Source: Calvatia gigantea (lineage: Eukaryota; Basidiomycota; Agaricomycetes; Agaricales; Lycoperdaceae). From it: 64,000 bases of DNA. The translations under genes and the position numbers were made by a program. The notes beneath the pieces were generated by a model. It had not been told where the DNA came from, did not search any database, and saw only the letters and a list, made by a program, of their open reading frames with translations. How positions within the stretch are numbered: position 1 is the stretch's first letter; the number at the start of each line of letters is the position of its first letter. The stretch lies in assembly GCA_025093985.1 (NCBI GenBank), contig JACAAK010000004.1, positions 3,038,001-3,102,000 on the forward strand, in the 5' to 3' direction. Positions 1 to 12,676 of this stretch are shown one piece after another.

Positions 1-1203
1 CTCCAAAGCCAATTCCTCCTCTGTCTTAGTTCTGTCCTTGGGTTTTGACCGTTTGTCAAAGGCCAGTTCACGGACATGTTGGTCATAGTCACCGTCTGGG
101 ACTTCGGGTATCGATGACAAGGTGGTAGCATCCAACTTTGTCGGCTCTCTTCTGTTCTCTCGCTGCCCCCCCAAAGCTATGGCATTGGTTCCCGTAAGAG
201 ATGGGTCTGGTGCATATAATAGATCTCTCAGAGTGGTGAAATCATTGTCGAGTTCGTGTCGGATGTTTTCCCCTTGTTCTTTTTCTATTTGACGAAGGAG
301 CTGGAAGGAGTGTCGATAATCAAGCGCACATTCACTGATATGGGATGCTGACCTTGTGCTCCTTGCTCTTCGCAATGACTTCTGCCATAACCTCTGCTTT
401 CGACTTCTTCTTTGCGGGCTAAAGACTATTGAAATCGCAATTCACGACAAAATCAATAACAGACATACTTCTTCGCTTTCGTCGTCACCTTCGTTTTCGT
501 CATCAAAACCACCAAAATGTGTCTTCGATACAACTTCTTTACCGAGCTGACCTGCAGGGAAAAAATAAAGTAGGCTTAGAAACAAACGATTTCGCAGGCA
601 ATCCTGATCGTACCAGACTCTTCTTCATCTTCACTGCCAAGCCCTAGCCCAACATTGTCAAAGTCGTCCAACTTTGATAGGCTCTGGCCATAATGAGTGA
701 GTTCGTCCTCATCTTCTAGACTAAATGCAACCCCTTTGGATGATCTTTGTCGCTCTCGGGTGAAACGTTCGAGCATGCGTTCTTCCAAACTCATTGTAGG
801 GTCATCTTCACCAAATCGACGGTCAGTGATCCCCCCAGCGCGATTCCGCTCTTCCCACTCCTTTAACAGTGTTTTTTCGCGCTAACGAGGTATTGGTGAA
901 CTGCGAAAAGATCATTAAATCCATTCAACCAACCCGTTGAATCCCCGCCTGTTTGCTTTGCGCGGGTTTTCCAGTGGTGCCCTTCAGTTTTCGCCCGCCG
1001 ACGTCATGTTTGAGCTTGGTGACCTTGACGTCAAATGGATTGAGCCGGCGATGAATTTCCTCAAGACGTGCTGCTCGTTTTTCCTTCTCTTTTTCCAGAG
1101 GCGCTGCGGATCTCTTGCGCTTTTTGCTCGTGGAAGGTTTTCCAGTAAGTCCTGCCTGCGAGAGAGCCGACTTGAGTTGGGTCAGCTGAGATCCTTTGGC
1201 CAT
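1..1203 (-). CDS. NOP14: Nop14, small-subunit processome protein (5' part, cut by window edge)
   Basis: Nucleolar protein of the U3 snoRNP/SSU processome, needed for 18S rRNA maturation and 40S assembly. Five exons are visible: 934-1203, 614-881, 469-551, 353-418 and <1-300, separated by introns of 52, 62, 50 and 52 nt that all splice in frame. The N-terminus has the family's hallmark blocks: RRLNPFDVKVTKLKHDVGGR, then GKPAQSKQAGIQR, MSLEERMLERFTRERQR, LEDEDELTHYGQSLSKLDDF, SKTHFGGFDDE and KSKAEVMAEVIAKSKEHK. An in-frame codon lies further upstream (1335) but the conserved start MAKGSQLTQLK fixes the ATG at 1203. The C-terminal half lies outside the window. A CACGTGAT element sits 67 bp upstream of the ATG, between this gene and the divergent gene at 1437. 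Identification is firm. Confidence 0.95.
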
Positions 1204-1269
1204 AGTGAGACTCGCAAAGACTTGATTTCCGAAAAAACTTGTGACCACCAGCGTGACAGATAAGATAAA

Positions 1270-1277
1270 CACGTGAT
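1270..1277. promoter_or_regulatory. CACGTGAT element between NOP14 and the NTF2-like gene
   Basis: CACGTGAT lies 67 bp upstream of the NOP14 ATG and 160 bp upstream of the ATG at 1437. The core CACGTG is the bHLH E-box, and TCACGTG is the Cbf1/CDEI-type site. Related sites occur in other promoters of this window (20,937; 28,670; 47,363; 60,248). Function is inferred from position and motif only. Confidence 0.35.
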
Positions 1278-1436
1278 TTCCCCCCCTCCTCAGGTCTCTT
1301 TCTGTTGGCGCTCTTGAGTTGCTACTGTTAACCAACTCAAATTCTTGCCTCTATATTTCCTCTGAACCACTATTCCTTGCCACTAGATACCAAAGTTGTT
1401 GCTGTAACATTTTACCGAGCGGTCTACTCCGAACGA

Positions 1437-2547
1437 TGTCGTCATACCCGACCATTGCAGTCTCACCTGAGTCCCTGACCTCCAATCCAAACCTCTCCGT
1501 TGTATCAACGCGTGCAGCTGCACTCGACGTTTTTCGCTCTATCTATGGCGAAAATACAAATTCTCTATTCCCCATTGATTCCTTGTACGAAACACACGCA
1601 AGTATGTAATCTGAACCCTCGTCCGCGATATCCTTTGACATGAATTTATAGTGTGAGTCGAAACGCCCCGCACCTTCCAATATTATTTAAATATAACGGC
1701 CAAATAGTTATGAGAATCCCCTTCTTACTGCCACATCACGTTCAGTCATCAGTGATATCCACTATCTCGCGAAACGGCTCAGTTCCATTGACGTACCCAA
1801 ACCTTGGATCGCCTTTTACACACTTTTTCGGCCGCAATCGCCGAATACCGTTCCCATTGACCAGCCGACAGGCAAGCCTCTATTTCGGGCATTACGTGTT
1901 TGGAGAGATATTGAGGACATACATGAGAGTGAAAGCTTCGGTTAGCAGGATCCCCAATAATCTAGACACTGCAAAATGGCTGACAAGCTCCAGATGGTCA
2001 CCGAAAGGCGATAGTAGAACACACGCTTCACATTCTTTTCTTACCTGGCATACATTTTGATAACTTGGATCAATGGTTTTCCGTGGACCCTTCGGCATCT
2101 CTCGTCACTCCCACTCATGGTTGTGCTCTGCCATCCCCACACGTCCCTTCATCCCGACCGTGGCTGCCCATTCCCACAACTTCACTATCAGTTCCTTCTC
2201 CATTCCACTTCAAACTTAACGTAGTAACGCGCCTTTCTTTCAATGAGCAAGGGCGTGTTACATACCATAGAGATTTTTGGGACGTGAAGGATGTTCTGGG
2301 GTTATTGCCCGGAGTTTCCTTGGCCCAATGGATGTGTACCAGAATGGCTGCCGCTGGCCTCTCCTACGCTTCCAAAATATGGGCAAAAAGTAATGCGAAA
2401 GATATTGCAGCATGCTCCGCAAACACCACCTACAGCTGCCCGAAACCGCTCATGACAGAAAACGGAATAAAAGGTTCCGTAGAGCTTATGAACGACACCA
2501 TGAAAATCTCGGAGTTTAGTTCTTTGGAACTTTGGAATAGTGTCTAA
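1437..2547 (+). CDS. Conserved hypothetical protein, NTF2-like/SnoaL-like fold
   Basis: Three exons: 1437 to about 1602, 1708-1940 and 1994-2547. The second intron (1941-1993, 53 nt) is canonical and restores the frame (ESFDGHRKAIVEHTLHILFL). Conserved-looking blocks are YENPLLTATSRSVISDIHYL, VPKPWIAFYTLFRP, FRALRVWRDIEDIHESESF and NEQGRVTYHRDFWDVKDVLG. I associate this pattern with a fungal family having an NTF2/SnoaL-type alpha+beta fold. The function is unknown. The first intron is odd: joining GCA AG to TAT GAG gives the right product but needs either GT...TA or TA...AG, as if one G were missing at the donor (AAG|GTATGT). After the TAA at 2545-2547 the same frame stays open to 2742 and contains GIPVPFGHALSRIKQR, so the true C-terminus may lie beyond a last intron I could not place. 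Confidence 0.6.
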
Positions 2548-2742
2548 CCGCCGCACTTGTCAAGCCTTAGGGCAGTGGAGCACAGCGTCTTTGGCGATGC
2601 TAGTCCCAATGGCGAATACTCGGAAAACATTGGCCTTAGCGGTATTCCTGTACCTTTTGGGCATGCCCTTTCTAGGATAAAACAACGGGCATTTGGCTCG
2701 CCAGCTGGACAGGTTGCACCACATGGTCACTTCGTCCGATAA

Positions 2743-5700
2743 CAGGGAACCGGTTCACAGGATAGCTCAAGAAGCCCTTTCAGATACAAGTCTCGGACTC
2801 CCGCGGTGATTCCCTTCCCCTGACGTCTAAGGGCCATGACCGTCGCGGAACAGCCGTTGTAATGAAGCTGTGAAGGATCACAAAGAAACGTGAGCCCTGC
2901 AAGCTTGCTAGGTAGTGGAACGACTCACCCTCGCCGGACATCTCTAAAGCACAAAATGAGACGCACGGGTGTAGTCAGTCCTGCTCTTGTTTCTTACCAA
3001 GTCAACAGCAATTCCAAAGTTCGTCGGACCATCCACCATTTTCAGGGCCCGCCCCACAGGAGATCCAGTCTCCACATACTCGCGTAGGAGGAAGGATCGC
3101 CGGTTGCATATAAATCAGTAGTACGATGGACACACTACGACATAAACCTGTCAAAGAGCACCTAACCCGAGACAATATTAATACTCACAGTAAGCAGAAA
3201 GAGAAGTAGGAGATGTCATAGCTTGCCCCAAATCTAGGACCTCAGCAGTTCACCCCACTTCCGCCCTACCGACTGTGTCCCTTCCCAAACCAAGCAACAA
3301 TTCATTGGCAGATCCTTGAGGAGCTAAAGGCAACGTAGTCAATACCATGACGTGGATAAGTATAGGTTAGAAGTCCCAGGAATTCTATTGACCATGCTTG
3401 ACACAAACCAGGATTCCTCACTGAATACGGGGCTTGGAGTCCGTTAAAGACCATCATGCGAAGGCATCGGACTAACGAAGATATCCTTCTCGCACTGGTG
3501 AGGTTTGTCCTTTCCATTTCCATTTGCCCTCTCAGTCCTTCTCTGTTGATATGACTTATTGCATGTTGTAAATCCGAGCAACGGCCAAATATGTTTACAG
3601 GAATCCTGATTTATCAAAACACAGAGTCAAATAACTTGGATAAGCAGTAATATAATCCAGGACGTGTTCCAGCAATATTGCGCAGGGCTCGCATGTGGTG
3701 AGCCTGGCTATTCGTTTCCATTCTATTCCCACAACCCAAACTACTCGCCCAACCGTTCTCGGCTCTCTCAGGTGGACGCTCGGAGCGCTCACATCCCTAC
3801 CTGCGGGAAGCCGAGGATCAGGAGTTAACACATCGCCAGAGCGTTTGCTCCAGAAGTACTGAGCTGGGCGACCGCCGACGGCGATCCCAGAGCTACGCTT
3901 TCCGTGTGAGAGATTTTAAAGTGAGTTTTTTTTGTTGGGGGCAGGGCTGGCGAATAGAAGAATACTATTGTGTTTCCATGTACCTCATAGGGGCAAAACT
4001 TGGATTGCTTTCCTTTGTGGCGGGGACGATTGCCTATACTTCGGGGTTCTGGTATTACAACTTGTCACAGGTCAAGCGGAACTTCATCGGAATCCAGTGC
4101 CACTGCACGGCGTTGGCCTTGAAGCTTATTAAAGCCCATCCACAAGGAACTAGCAATGCATCTCCGCACAAGGGGAAGCAACAATCAAACAGGTAATAGT
4201 TCCCTTCTGAGCAGTGCTATTGAGGCTTGACAAGCTTGGAGGCGCCCTCTCCTATCCTCCTATGAGATCACGTCACCGCGACTCTGCTGACACTGCCTTT
4301 ACGACCTGCTGAACCAGCCTGTTAGTAGATATAGATATTTGAGGAACTCCGACCAACGAGCTACGCTAATCAAGAAGGTTGTCAGGAAATTATAGAAGCA
4401 CTCTCTCCCGTGCAGGTCGGCTACCGGTGCCTGTTGAAAGCGCTGAAGGACAACCCGCGCATTTTTAGCGAAAGCACCAGTCTGTGCCTTAACGTTTAAC
4501 AGTAGGCATCCGGAAGCACACCTTATGTCACTACCTCCAACTTGTTGGGCTCCACGGTGCCACATACCCCGTGACGTACGTTCTCCAGCGGCCTTTCTCC
4601 TGCTTCATCTTTATTTGGAACCTGGCGATACTTCTCTTCCAAGAACCCCAAGACTTTGCCACATATAGCGACACACCGCTCACCGTGGGATCGGGTTGCT
4701 GCATACTGTGGAGCGCTGTCAAAAACATATGGTCCTCCGTGGATTGCGTCAAAATCATGCCTATGGTTTGGACTCTACAGATTCCCGGCCATATAGGTCC
4801 TCATGTAATTACGTTCTCTCGCCCGTTATAATTCAGTGAGTCGATACAATAAGGTGAAAGTCGCAGCCCATAAAGCCGGCGCAACAACGAGACAAAATGG
4901 TACGAGCCGAGCCCGCCCGGTTCACGGGTTCAGGATGGAAAAGGCAGAGATAGACGAGGAGGGAAGGGTCCCGACAAACTGGTCAATTGAGTCTTCTAGA
5001 AATCCTCGTGGGGAGTCTGCGGCCCAAAAAACACTTTGTTCATGTTTGCAGGAGTGCTGCTCTTTAGGAAATTGTCGGCAGTGGGGACCAGAGTCAATAT
5101 CCTAAAAACCACCTGCGGAAAAAGCCCACGACGGTTTGTTGTTTCTTTCGGCGTGGGTTTGGAACAAGGAGGCACACCCTCGCTCTTAGGTTTATATACT
5201 TGCAGGGGACACTTATTGGTAGGGTGGCTATCCAACGGAAGGACTCCTCAGACTGGTGGGTGGGGCATAAATACGGACTCAGAAGGAGGCATACTGAACG
5301 GTTTATTGACAGCATAATTGGTTTTTGCGGCGGTCCATGGCGCATATAAATCTCGCGGAGGCGTCATTGAGCTCGATTCGAAGTTCTTCCAGACCCATTA
5401 GGCAAAGCAATTCACATGCAGCTAGAACATATAAAATAATAAACCCACTTTCTGAACAAACGAGACTAAGTACGGCATTAAGAGGCCAGGAAGACAAAGG
5501 AGTACCTTTCCACGCGGGAAAATACCGAAACGGAAGGCATGACTCACAAAAGTGGCAGGGCCGAAGATCCTTGCACGGGAAACAGTGCCAGGGCTCCTAA
5601 CTCATTAATGGAGGATGGAGTGGCCGGGATGCCAAAGGTCGTTGGATGCCAATGCTCGAGTATTTGAGAGAGGTCACACGAGAGTATTTCTTTATGCAAG

Positions 5701-5812
5701 GGGGGACATTTCATACTGCTATTTCGATTCGGCAACGGCCCTATAACGAACCTTAGAGGCTCACATACCAACCCTGCAAAACAATGCGAGATTGAAACAC
5801 CATAGAGTTGTA
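2743..5812. other. Gene-poor stretch, left half
   Basis: No reading frame here exceeds about 90 codons with recognisable sequence, and I see no tRNA, rRNA or transposase motif. Base composition resembles the rest of the window. It could be decayed mobile DNA or regulatory DNA of the isolated GATA gene; the sequence alone does not decide. Confidence 0.5.
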
Positions 5813-6407
5813 CTATCATTCTTCACCTGTTGGCCACTTTTTTGGAATTTTCCCTCTTACTCCTCCTTCCTTACTCCGTGTTTTCTCTTAAAATATTGTG
5901 GACTCATGTGCAAATACCTCTACTCTACGAATATGAATTTTTTAAGATTTTATTTTAACAGACAGTCACGTCGGAGCAGTTCCGGTGAGCGCAAGTCCGT
6001 TTTTTCGGCTGTTGGCCACACTCTGTCACCACTTGTCACAATCTGCTTTTCGAACCACTAATTCTTGGATTCTCGGAGCTTAAGTCGACATATAAATCTG
6101 AAAAATCGCAGGCATATTCACTGGTATGTACTTCATCCCTGCAGTAAATTTTACACCCAGATCTTCACGGGATCGGAAAAGATCTGAGAAATCACAGCAA
6201 AAATGACGGACTGATTAGGGCCCCTCCTTCACAATTATTTTTTTCCTGACTCTTCACTGAAGCCTCCCACTAAAAATTTGGTATGGTCATATTCTATGCT
6301 ACCAGGGCTGTGTACATGCTGAATTCTGGGCCAGTGCATGTAAGGTGGAAGGAGAAAATATGGGGTGGCCAACAGCCGGCAAGTGGCCAACAGGTGAAGA
6401 ATGATAG
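5813..6407. mobile_element. MITE-like non-autonomous DNA transposon with TA target duplication
   Basis: A 595-bp element bounded by perfect 27-bp terminal inverted repeats. The left end starts CTATCATTCTTCACCTGTTG (5813-5839) and the right end (6381-6407) is its exact reverse complement. Both ends are flanked by TA (5811-5812 and 6408-6409), the target duplication of Tc1/mariner-type elements. The nonamer GTTGGCCAC occurs four times at or near the ends: 5829-5837 and 6011-6019 in plus orientation, 6365-6373 and 6383-6391 inverted. Subterminal repeats like this often bind transposase. There is no transposase frame inside, so mobilisation would need a partner elsewhere. Structure is seen directly; superfamily is inferred from the TA. 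Confidence 0.85.
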
Positions 6408-9400
6408 TAATTATTTTTGACATGGATTGAAAGCTGACCACCAGCCTGAATATTTAATCCGAGAACTTAAACTGCAGCGGGACAGACAGGGTGTGGGCTT
6501 CAGTGGGACATAAATAAGCAAGGGTAGGATCTCAGGTTAGTCCGTTTGCTCATCCTTGATGGATTACTTATTTAATATGAACATATGATAACGAAATATG
6601 AACCTTGTAATGGAAGCTGAAACTTACGGTAGACTTGTGCTGCCAGTGAACGCAGTGGAAGGGGTACTCACTACGTACGCCCGGCTTCCCACTAACATCA
6701 GTCTGGGGTGAAAATAAAAGGTTCCGCTCATGAACGAACATTCAGGTGTCTAGCCCAGCCCAGAGCATCAATGGACCCAGACACACATAGTCTGCCGGAG
6801 ATCCTGACGTACATTTCGCAGTGAGTGGCGTCGCCACAGTCGCGCCTGCTGGATGAATATTTTGAAGACGTACGAGGTGCTTTTATGCCCCCGGCTGGAG
6901 TGCCTGCGTGTTTGAGGATGTTAAGCAAAACCCACCGCCCTGGTTTCTGTTGTTCAACGGTTCAGTCCATTGTCTGAGAACCCGGGAAACGTTTATGTTG
7001 TCAGAAGAATACCGGACAAGAAACACTCGCAGAGATAGTCGATTTTTGTCGGTTGGAGTTATATCCGCTTCTGGACGGCCCGACGACTCACAGGAGGCAG
7101 GACGACTTGAAATACCCATTGCTTCCGTGTTTATAGTACTTCAGAAGTGGGACTACTCTCTTGTTATCAAGGGGCGCGAAATGTGTTCTGAGGATTCCCT
7201 GGTCCGTACATATCCCCGAGAGCCTACAGAATGGCAAACACATCCGAGTCCGATCACCCCTTTCTTGGGCCCGCAACCCAAAGGATTCCCTTCAGTATGG
7301 CACCACAAACTCCTCCATTGGGTCGCTTTTTTTTGGCGACTTTGCTTCTACGAGATCCGAAATTGCACCATAGCACGAAACCCAGACGGCGCAGCAGTAT
7401 CCTGGTCATATCTGCATGTTCATTTTCATTCCCCAAGATTTTCGTATCGGACACTTCGGGTGAGGTGGACGTGGATTACCTCTCCAAAATTGGCGAACTA
7501 CCTGCACCTAAACCTCCGGCGAAATGACAAGGCAATTCTTCCATCCCTAGAAATACCGGTGTTGGCGAGCCTCAAGCGATTTGATCACTTTCCGGTACTG
7601 TAGGTTCAGTTGTCGAATAACCACAAGTGGTGATCAGCCCCAAGCCGGTAACAATATGAAAGGGGAGGGATGGTCTCGAAATAGCTTTGATGTTGAGCGC
7701 CAAATGTGTTTTTTGCAAACTTTATACACGGTCGTGAAGAAGAACAAAAATGGGCACGCCATTTCAGGGTAGCCTAGCTCTCTTATGACAGCGGGTGGAT
7801 ACTTGGACAGGCAAGTGAATAAAGTGGGAGTTGAACCGTTCTGAGAATACAATAGCCAGAAGAAAATAGGAAGAAGTTGTGCCCTCAATTCTATTGTATG
7901 GTCTTTTGCTTTGACTGTGGCGGAAGCGAGCAAGGTTCCCCTGCGGTTGGGCCACACTCACGCGGAAGCAAAAGAATAGCAGCTCAAAATTACTCACTAA
8001 TTCACTTCCAATGTAAGCGACGCTGCGCACCAACCGGATCGCTCGGGTTATGCCTGTGAACGTAAGTCGGTCTGCGTCAACTTGCCCGAAATCAGGGTAT
8101 GGTGTCCTTCTTTTCCCGGCTAACACACTTTTGGTTAATATGCTTGAGGTCAAGCAGCAATTTCCAAGGGGTACTTATGGGAGTGAGTTCAATAGCACCG
8201 GTGCTTCGGAATCTCTTTCTTTTGTACACACTGACCAGTTTATAATTAGTGGGCTTGCATTCGTCACTTCTCTCGGTTAATTTTCACTTCTGCTAAACAA
8301 CGCTAGTTCTCGAAGGTGCATTTGGGCTAACCATGTTACTCACTGGCACCAGGGTGTTGTATTGGAGATACTGAGCATCAAATGTAGAATCATGACCGTG
8401 CACCTCGACCTTAACTCATAAACCCCAATGGAAATCAGCAGGAATCACTGGCGTAGGATTTCCAGAAGGTGAATTCTCCTGGCTTCTCTTTTAGCGTCTT
8501 ATTGGCTCCTGGGTCTATCCTATTCCGCTATTCCAGTAAGTATGTTTTACTCAACCAAGCAGGTTAAAGGGTTTTTCGAACTCATCTGCTTATGCTCGAA
8601 TGGGCTTAACATCCCAAGTAACTTGAAGCAACGCAGTAGTTTGACATCCTACTTGGTTTATGTTGATAAGAGTATAAACCGTCTGCTGAATATTCTGGAG
8701 GCCCCTTTTCCGTCCTGTCTGTGAAATTTCGTTAGAATAGCGGCAGCAGTAGTGCGGACGGGAACAATAGCAAGTCAAGCCTACGAAGCCGCGGGCCCGC
8801 CGAAGATTCTGGCTCACCCAAACAGATTTACCCAAGTTATAAAATGTGGCATTCAGCCCGAGTCCGTTGCGATCGCATGAGATCCCGCCTTCCGGCTTTA
8901 CGGCGTTAAAGCGAAATTCATGGGCATATAACACCAGGAAGTCGACTAGGAAAACTGTTGTTGAAATAGCCAGAGCTGACGTGCTGACTGGCTGGCTCAT
9001 TTGATATTCAATCTCATTTGCATTTTTGGAGCAGACAATCTTCCTCCCCTTTTGTCGAGGTCCTGGGCCCTACCTCTGAGATCAGGCTCGAGATGCCTCC
9101 TGAAGCAACTGGTAATGCCCTCGCCGGCTGGGAACTCCCGTAGAACGGCCCCCGAGATAACGTCGCAGTCATTCATCCAAGGTGAAGAGCTGGACATGAC
9201 CGCGGTTATTCTCAACTTCATTGAGTGCGTGCGGACTTGCGCCACATCGTCGCAAACAAGAGACAGAACTCGCGAAGTTTGTCGGTTCATACCGCAATAC
9301 TGATAAACACTTCATTTCGTCCCGCTTTTGCATCCATTCCGCAAAGCTAACGGGCCCCGCGTAATAACCATGAACTTGGTTGCATAAAGCCCGAGAAACA

Positions 9401-11131
9401 GCATTGGGGATAACGGAATAATGGCGCGCTCGTACCTGACCCAAGGGAAGACTGCCAGGAGACCGTAATGCGGAGGTAACGAGTAAAACGTCAGGGGGTA
9501 CCCCACCACTCAAGCGACTTGAAATGGTCATCTGAGCGAAATTAGCTGACGAAAAGGCGGTACATAAGCAAAACACGAGGCCTGCTAACCGAATTCTGTG
9601 AGTCTAGAGTCCACCCTAGGAGGAACGACCACCTTCGACAAGAGGGCTCTAACTCATCTTAACGGCAGCCCAAGCCGCGGTCTCATTACTAGGTTCGGCA
9701 GCACTGAGCTATAGTGGCCCTCGTTTTTCCGCAGCCACAGAGTCCATACTCATCCAAAGGCGAGAAGCTCCCCCAATACTTGTTAGTTCGAAGTTCAAAT
9801 TTGAAACAATGAGATAGTAGCGCTCAGTTCGGTCTTTATAGAAGTCCGCACTGGGTACGAATAGGAGCTGTTTCTTAGTGTGACGTTCATTGCCTTACCG
9901 ACTTGGCACTGCAGCCTGAAGTAGCTCACCCTTTTCAGCGATAGCCCTTCTGCCTTGAGATGGGAGCTCTCTTGAATTGAGAGGCTTTACACACACTTAA
10001 TACGAACCGACAGTATCTCATTCCAAGGAGATTCGGACTGGAGCTCAAAGGTTGGCGGTCTGGCTTCGTCCTGTATTAAATTTCATTGCGCTCACGGTCG
10101 AACATGCCACGATGGGCGATCCCCATAAGCGATCGCACAGATGCATCGATGGTGCGACAACTTAACTCTAGATTTGGCATGCTCTTGTCGGATCCGTTTC
10201 GACATGAATGGTCTAATTGCCCCTAACGATGCTTCGTTTCGGAGATATTCGAGAAATTGAGCCATGACTTCACTGAACACCGAGACTATAGTAAGTATAT
10301 ACAGCCCGAGGCTTGTAGCTCAACAGCATATGTCGGTCTCATTAAAGACGATAATAGCTCATATCCCTAGTACAGCGTGATTCCTTGTTCTCGTTATCTT
10401 TCAAGCTATCACACCGCGGCGCAGCACACGATGAAAGGATTGAAGTAACGGTATTCACTACACGTTTCTGTTCACCAGAGGGTCTGTCCGTAGGAAATCA
10501 AATTTCGTATTGCAGCAAGAGAATTGTTGTATTTGTGCAGGCACTAGATGTTTGGTATCGAAGTAATAATCAAAGATACGCATGGGTGATCTCTGGGTTG
10601 TCTAATCGGCGTAGGTATCGTGGGGATGGTAATGGTACAACAGCCTCCGAGGTCGGAAGAAAAGAAAACACGAACGAAGGTGCGATACGATGGATGCGGG
10701 CTACAAAGAGGGGTACAATAAATAACGGGAAGCGCCACAACATCAACCGCTCAGCGGAGTTGTGAAAGAAAAAAGGGGTCTACAAGCCAAGCGCCAATTA
10801 TGGCACAAAAGAGATAAAATCAAGAACAAAGAAGTAGATGGACGTCCATGCCAAATGTAACAAAAACAAACAAGCACGCAAGCGAAGAAGGAAAAGATAA
10901 AGATTGTCCCAAGAAAGCTGTGGAGGGGAAGAGCGCCAGGGGGATTATACAGAATGTGGGGGGCCCATGATAGTACAGTCGGATTTTCTTGATGTCCTCG
11001 ATAAATAGATATGTATGTATAACATGGGTCGGCCATTGAAGGTGCCTTAAGGGGATAGATTGGTGGTCGAATTTTTAAAGTGTTGCGATTATACGAAAAT
11101 AAATAATCCCGCAGCTCAGCTTTGCCCCAGC
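6408..11131. other. Gene-poor stretch between MITE and GATA gene
   Basis: The longest open frame is 6908-7603 (plus, about 230 codons from an alternative start). It is overlapped by other open frames and shows no family resemblance, so I do not call it a gene. No RNA gene or repeat family was recognised. The last 400 bases would hold the 3' end of the GATA transcript. Confidence 0.45.
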
Positions 11132-12676
11132 TCACGAAGCAACGGGAGTGGGTAAAGGGCTACTCATGATCGCGCTCGGAACATCCTTGAGGGCAAGATC
11201 TGTCCACGAGTCCGCGACTCCTGTTGCAGAGTCCTGGGAAGCGCGACGGAAGTACTCTTGCTGTACCTGGGCCTGAGCGCCGATGGCGCCCGGGCTTCCT
11301 GAGGATGCAGGAGGAGAGTAGTAGCTTGGAGGGGAGTGAGTTTTTGGGGGAGACGGTGGAGAAAGTGCAGGAGTCGAAGGTTGCGACGAAAGCGACTGCT
11401 GGTGCAACGAGGCGATGTCGGATAGCGGCGCATTGGGGAGACGGATGCCACCGTCGTGCGGTGGAGACTGAGAATCGCGGGAGAGAGGGAACGTCTGGAT
11501 ATTGGGAGAGTTGAAGGAGGTTGGGGGAGCAGAGCCTGTGGAATAGACAGACACTGTTTAAGTCAGCAAACGAGACTCAGGATATTGGAGGTTCTCAACA
11601 TACCATTGTCATCCCAATCACTTGCACCACTTCCCGAGTGGACTGAGGAAGCGGAGGAAACAGAGGAACGGCGTGCGAGACCGAATTCGCGCGGCTCCTT
11701 CTTAACAATTGATGTCATTTTGGCTTTGGGGCTCACGGTGCCTTTGGATTGCTTCCGATGTTTGTTCCCAGCACGCAGTTCGTCGAAACGAAGGGGGCGT
11801 GGTCTGAGGTGGGTGCGCTCGTAGAGACCGCACTTGTTGCACACGATTTTACCAGGATTGAGAGTTGAGCGACGCCATGAGGGAGGTTCGGTGGTGTGGC
11901 AATTGAAACAGCGACGACGAAGGTATTGTGTCTCTTTTGAAGCAGCGTCATCCTGTATGCTGGACATGAAGGCCGTTATGAGCTGACATGTAGGGCATAG
12001 GCATGGGGGGTACACCTCCAGAAGATTGGGGACGATAGAAGGGGTGTGAAGGAACCATCATGGGCCCAGAGTCTTCTACCTTAATGTTTGCGTTATCGTG
12101 AACATCCTGATAGGCAGGAATGTAACTTTCAGGCTGGATTGGGGGATGTTCGGGATTCAAAGGTAATTGCTCGGGATAACCAAGCGAGTCTGAACGCTGA
12201 TAGGGTGGTGATGGTATGAAGTGGGGATATTGTTGGATGGGAAGGCCGTCATCTCGGTCATAGCGAACTGTAGGGAAGGTGTTTCGACGCATCATCTGGT
12301 AGTCGTGGGGGCGCGTCGGTAACTGCTGCTGCTGCTGCTGCTGCTGCTGACTGTGACCCAGATTCCAGTTATCAGAATTGACCGAATGGTCGGGATAAGA
12401 GTCCGAGTTCAGTTCCTGCAGAAGGGAGCTGCGGGATCCGTTGTTATTGCCGAAAAAGTTATTCGACAATGCGGAAGGTTGGGAGGGCCAGTAAGCACCA
12501 TCCTGGATTGAATGGACGTCTGGATGGAGGTCATCGTTGTGGTCGACAAAGATGTTACGAACGGCCTCATCGACGTTAGTCTTGTAGTAGTGCATGTCAG
12601 ATGGACGGGGCTCTGGGGTGTGAGGTGCGGAGTTGTCAGAGTAAGAAGCGTAGGGGTCGAATACGGGAGCGTCCAT
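11132..12676 (-). CDS. GATA-type zinc-finger transcription factor
   Basis: Three exons (12014-12676, 11604-11952, 11132-11535) joined by introns of 61 and 68 nt give 471 residues. The start MDAPVFDPYASYSDN at 12676 is the first ATG; the frame upstream has only a GTG. Residues 236-262 form one GATA finger, CFNC...CNKC, with WRR in the loop and a basic tail ERTHLRPRPLRF, as in fungal DNA-binding GATA proteins. The spacing is C-X2-C-X19-C-X2-C, longer than the 17-18 of AreA/WC types. A run of nine Gln (CAG/CTG repeat near 12,325-12,350) and Pro/Ser/Gln-rich flanks look like activation regions. Several agaric GATA factors act in nitrogen control, light response or fruiting; which one this is cannot be told here. 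It sits alone between two gaps of about 8.4 kb. Confidence 0.9.

Noticed and set aside
6908..7603. 231-codon plus-strand frame
   Set aside because: It starts at a non-ATG codon or mid-frame, overlaps other frames of similar length, and has no recognisable motif.
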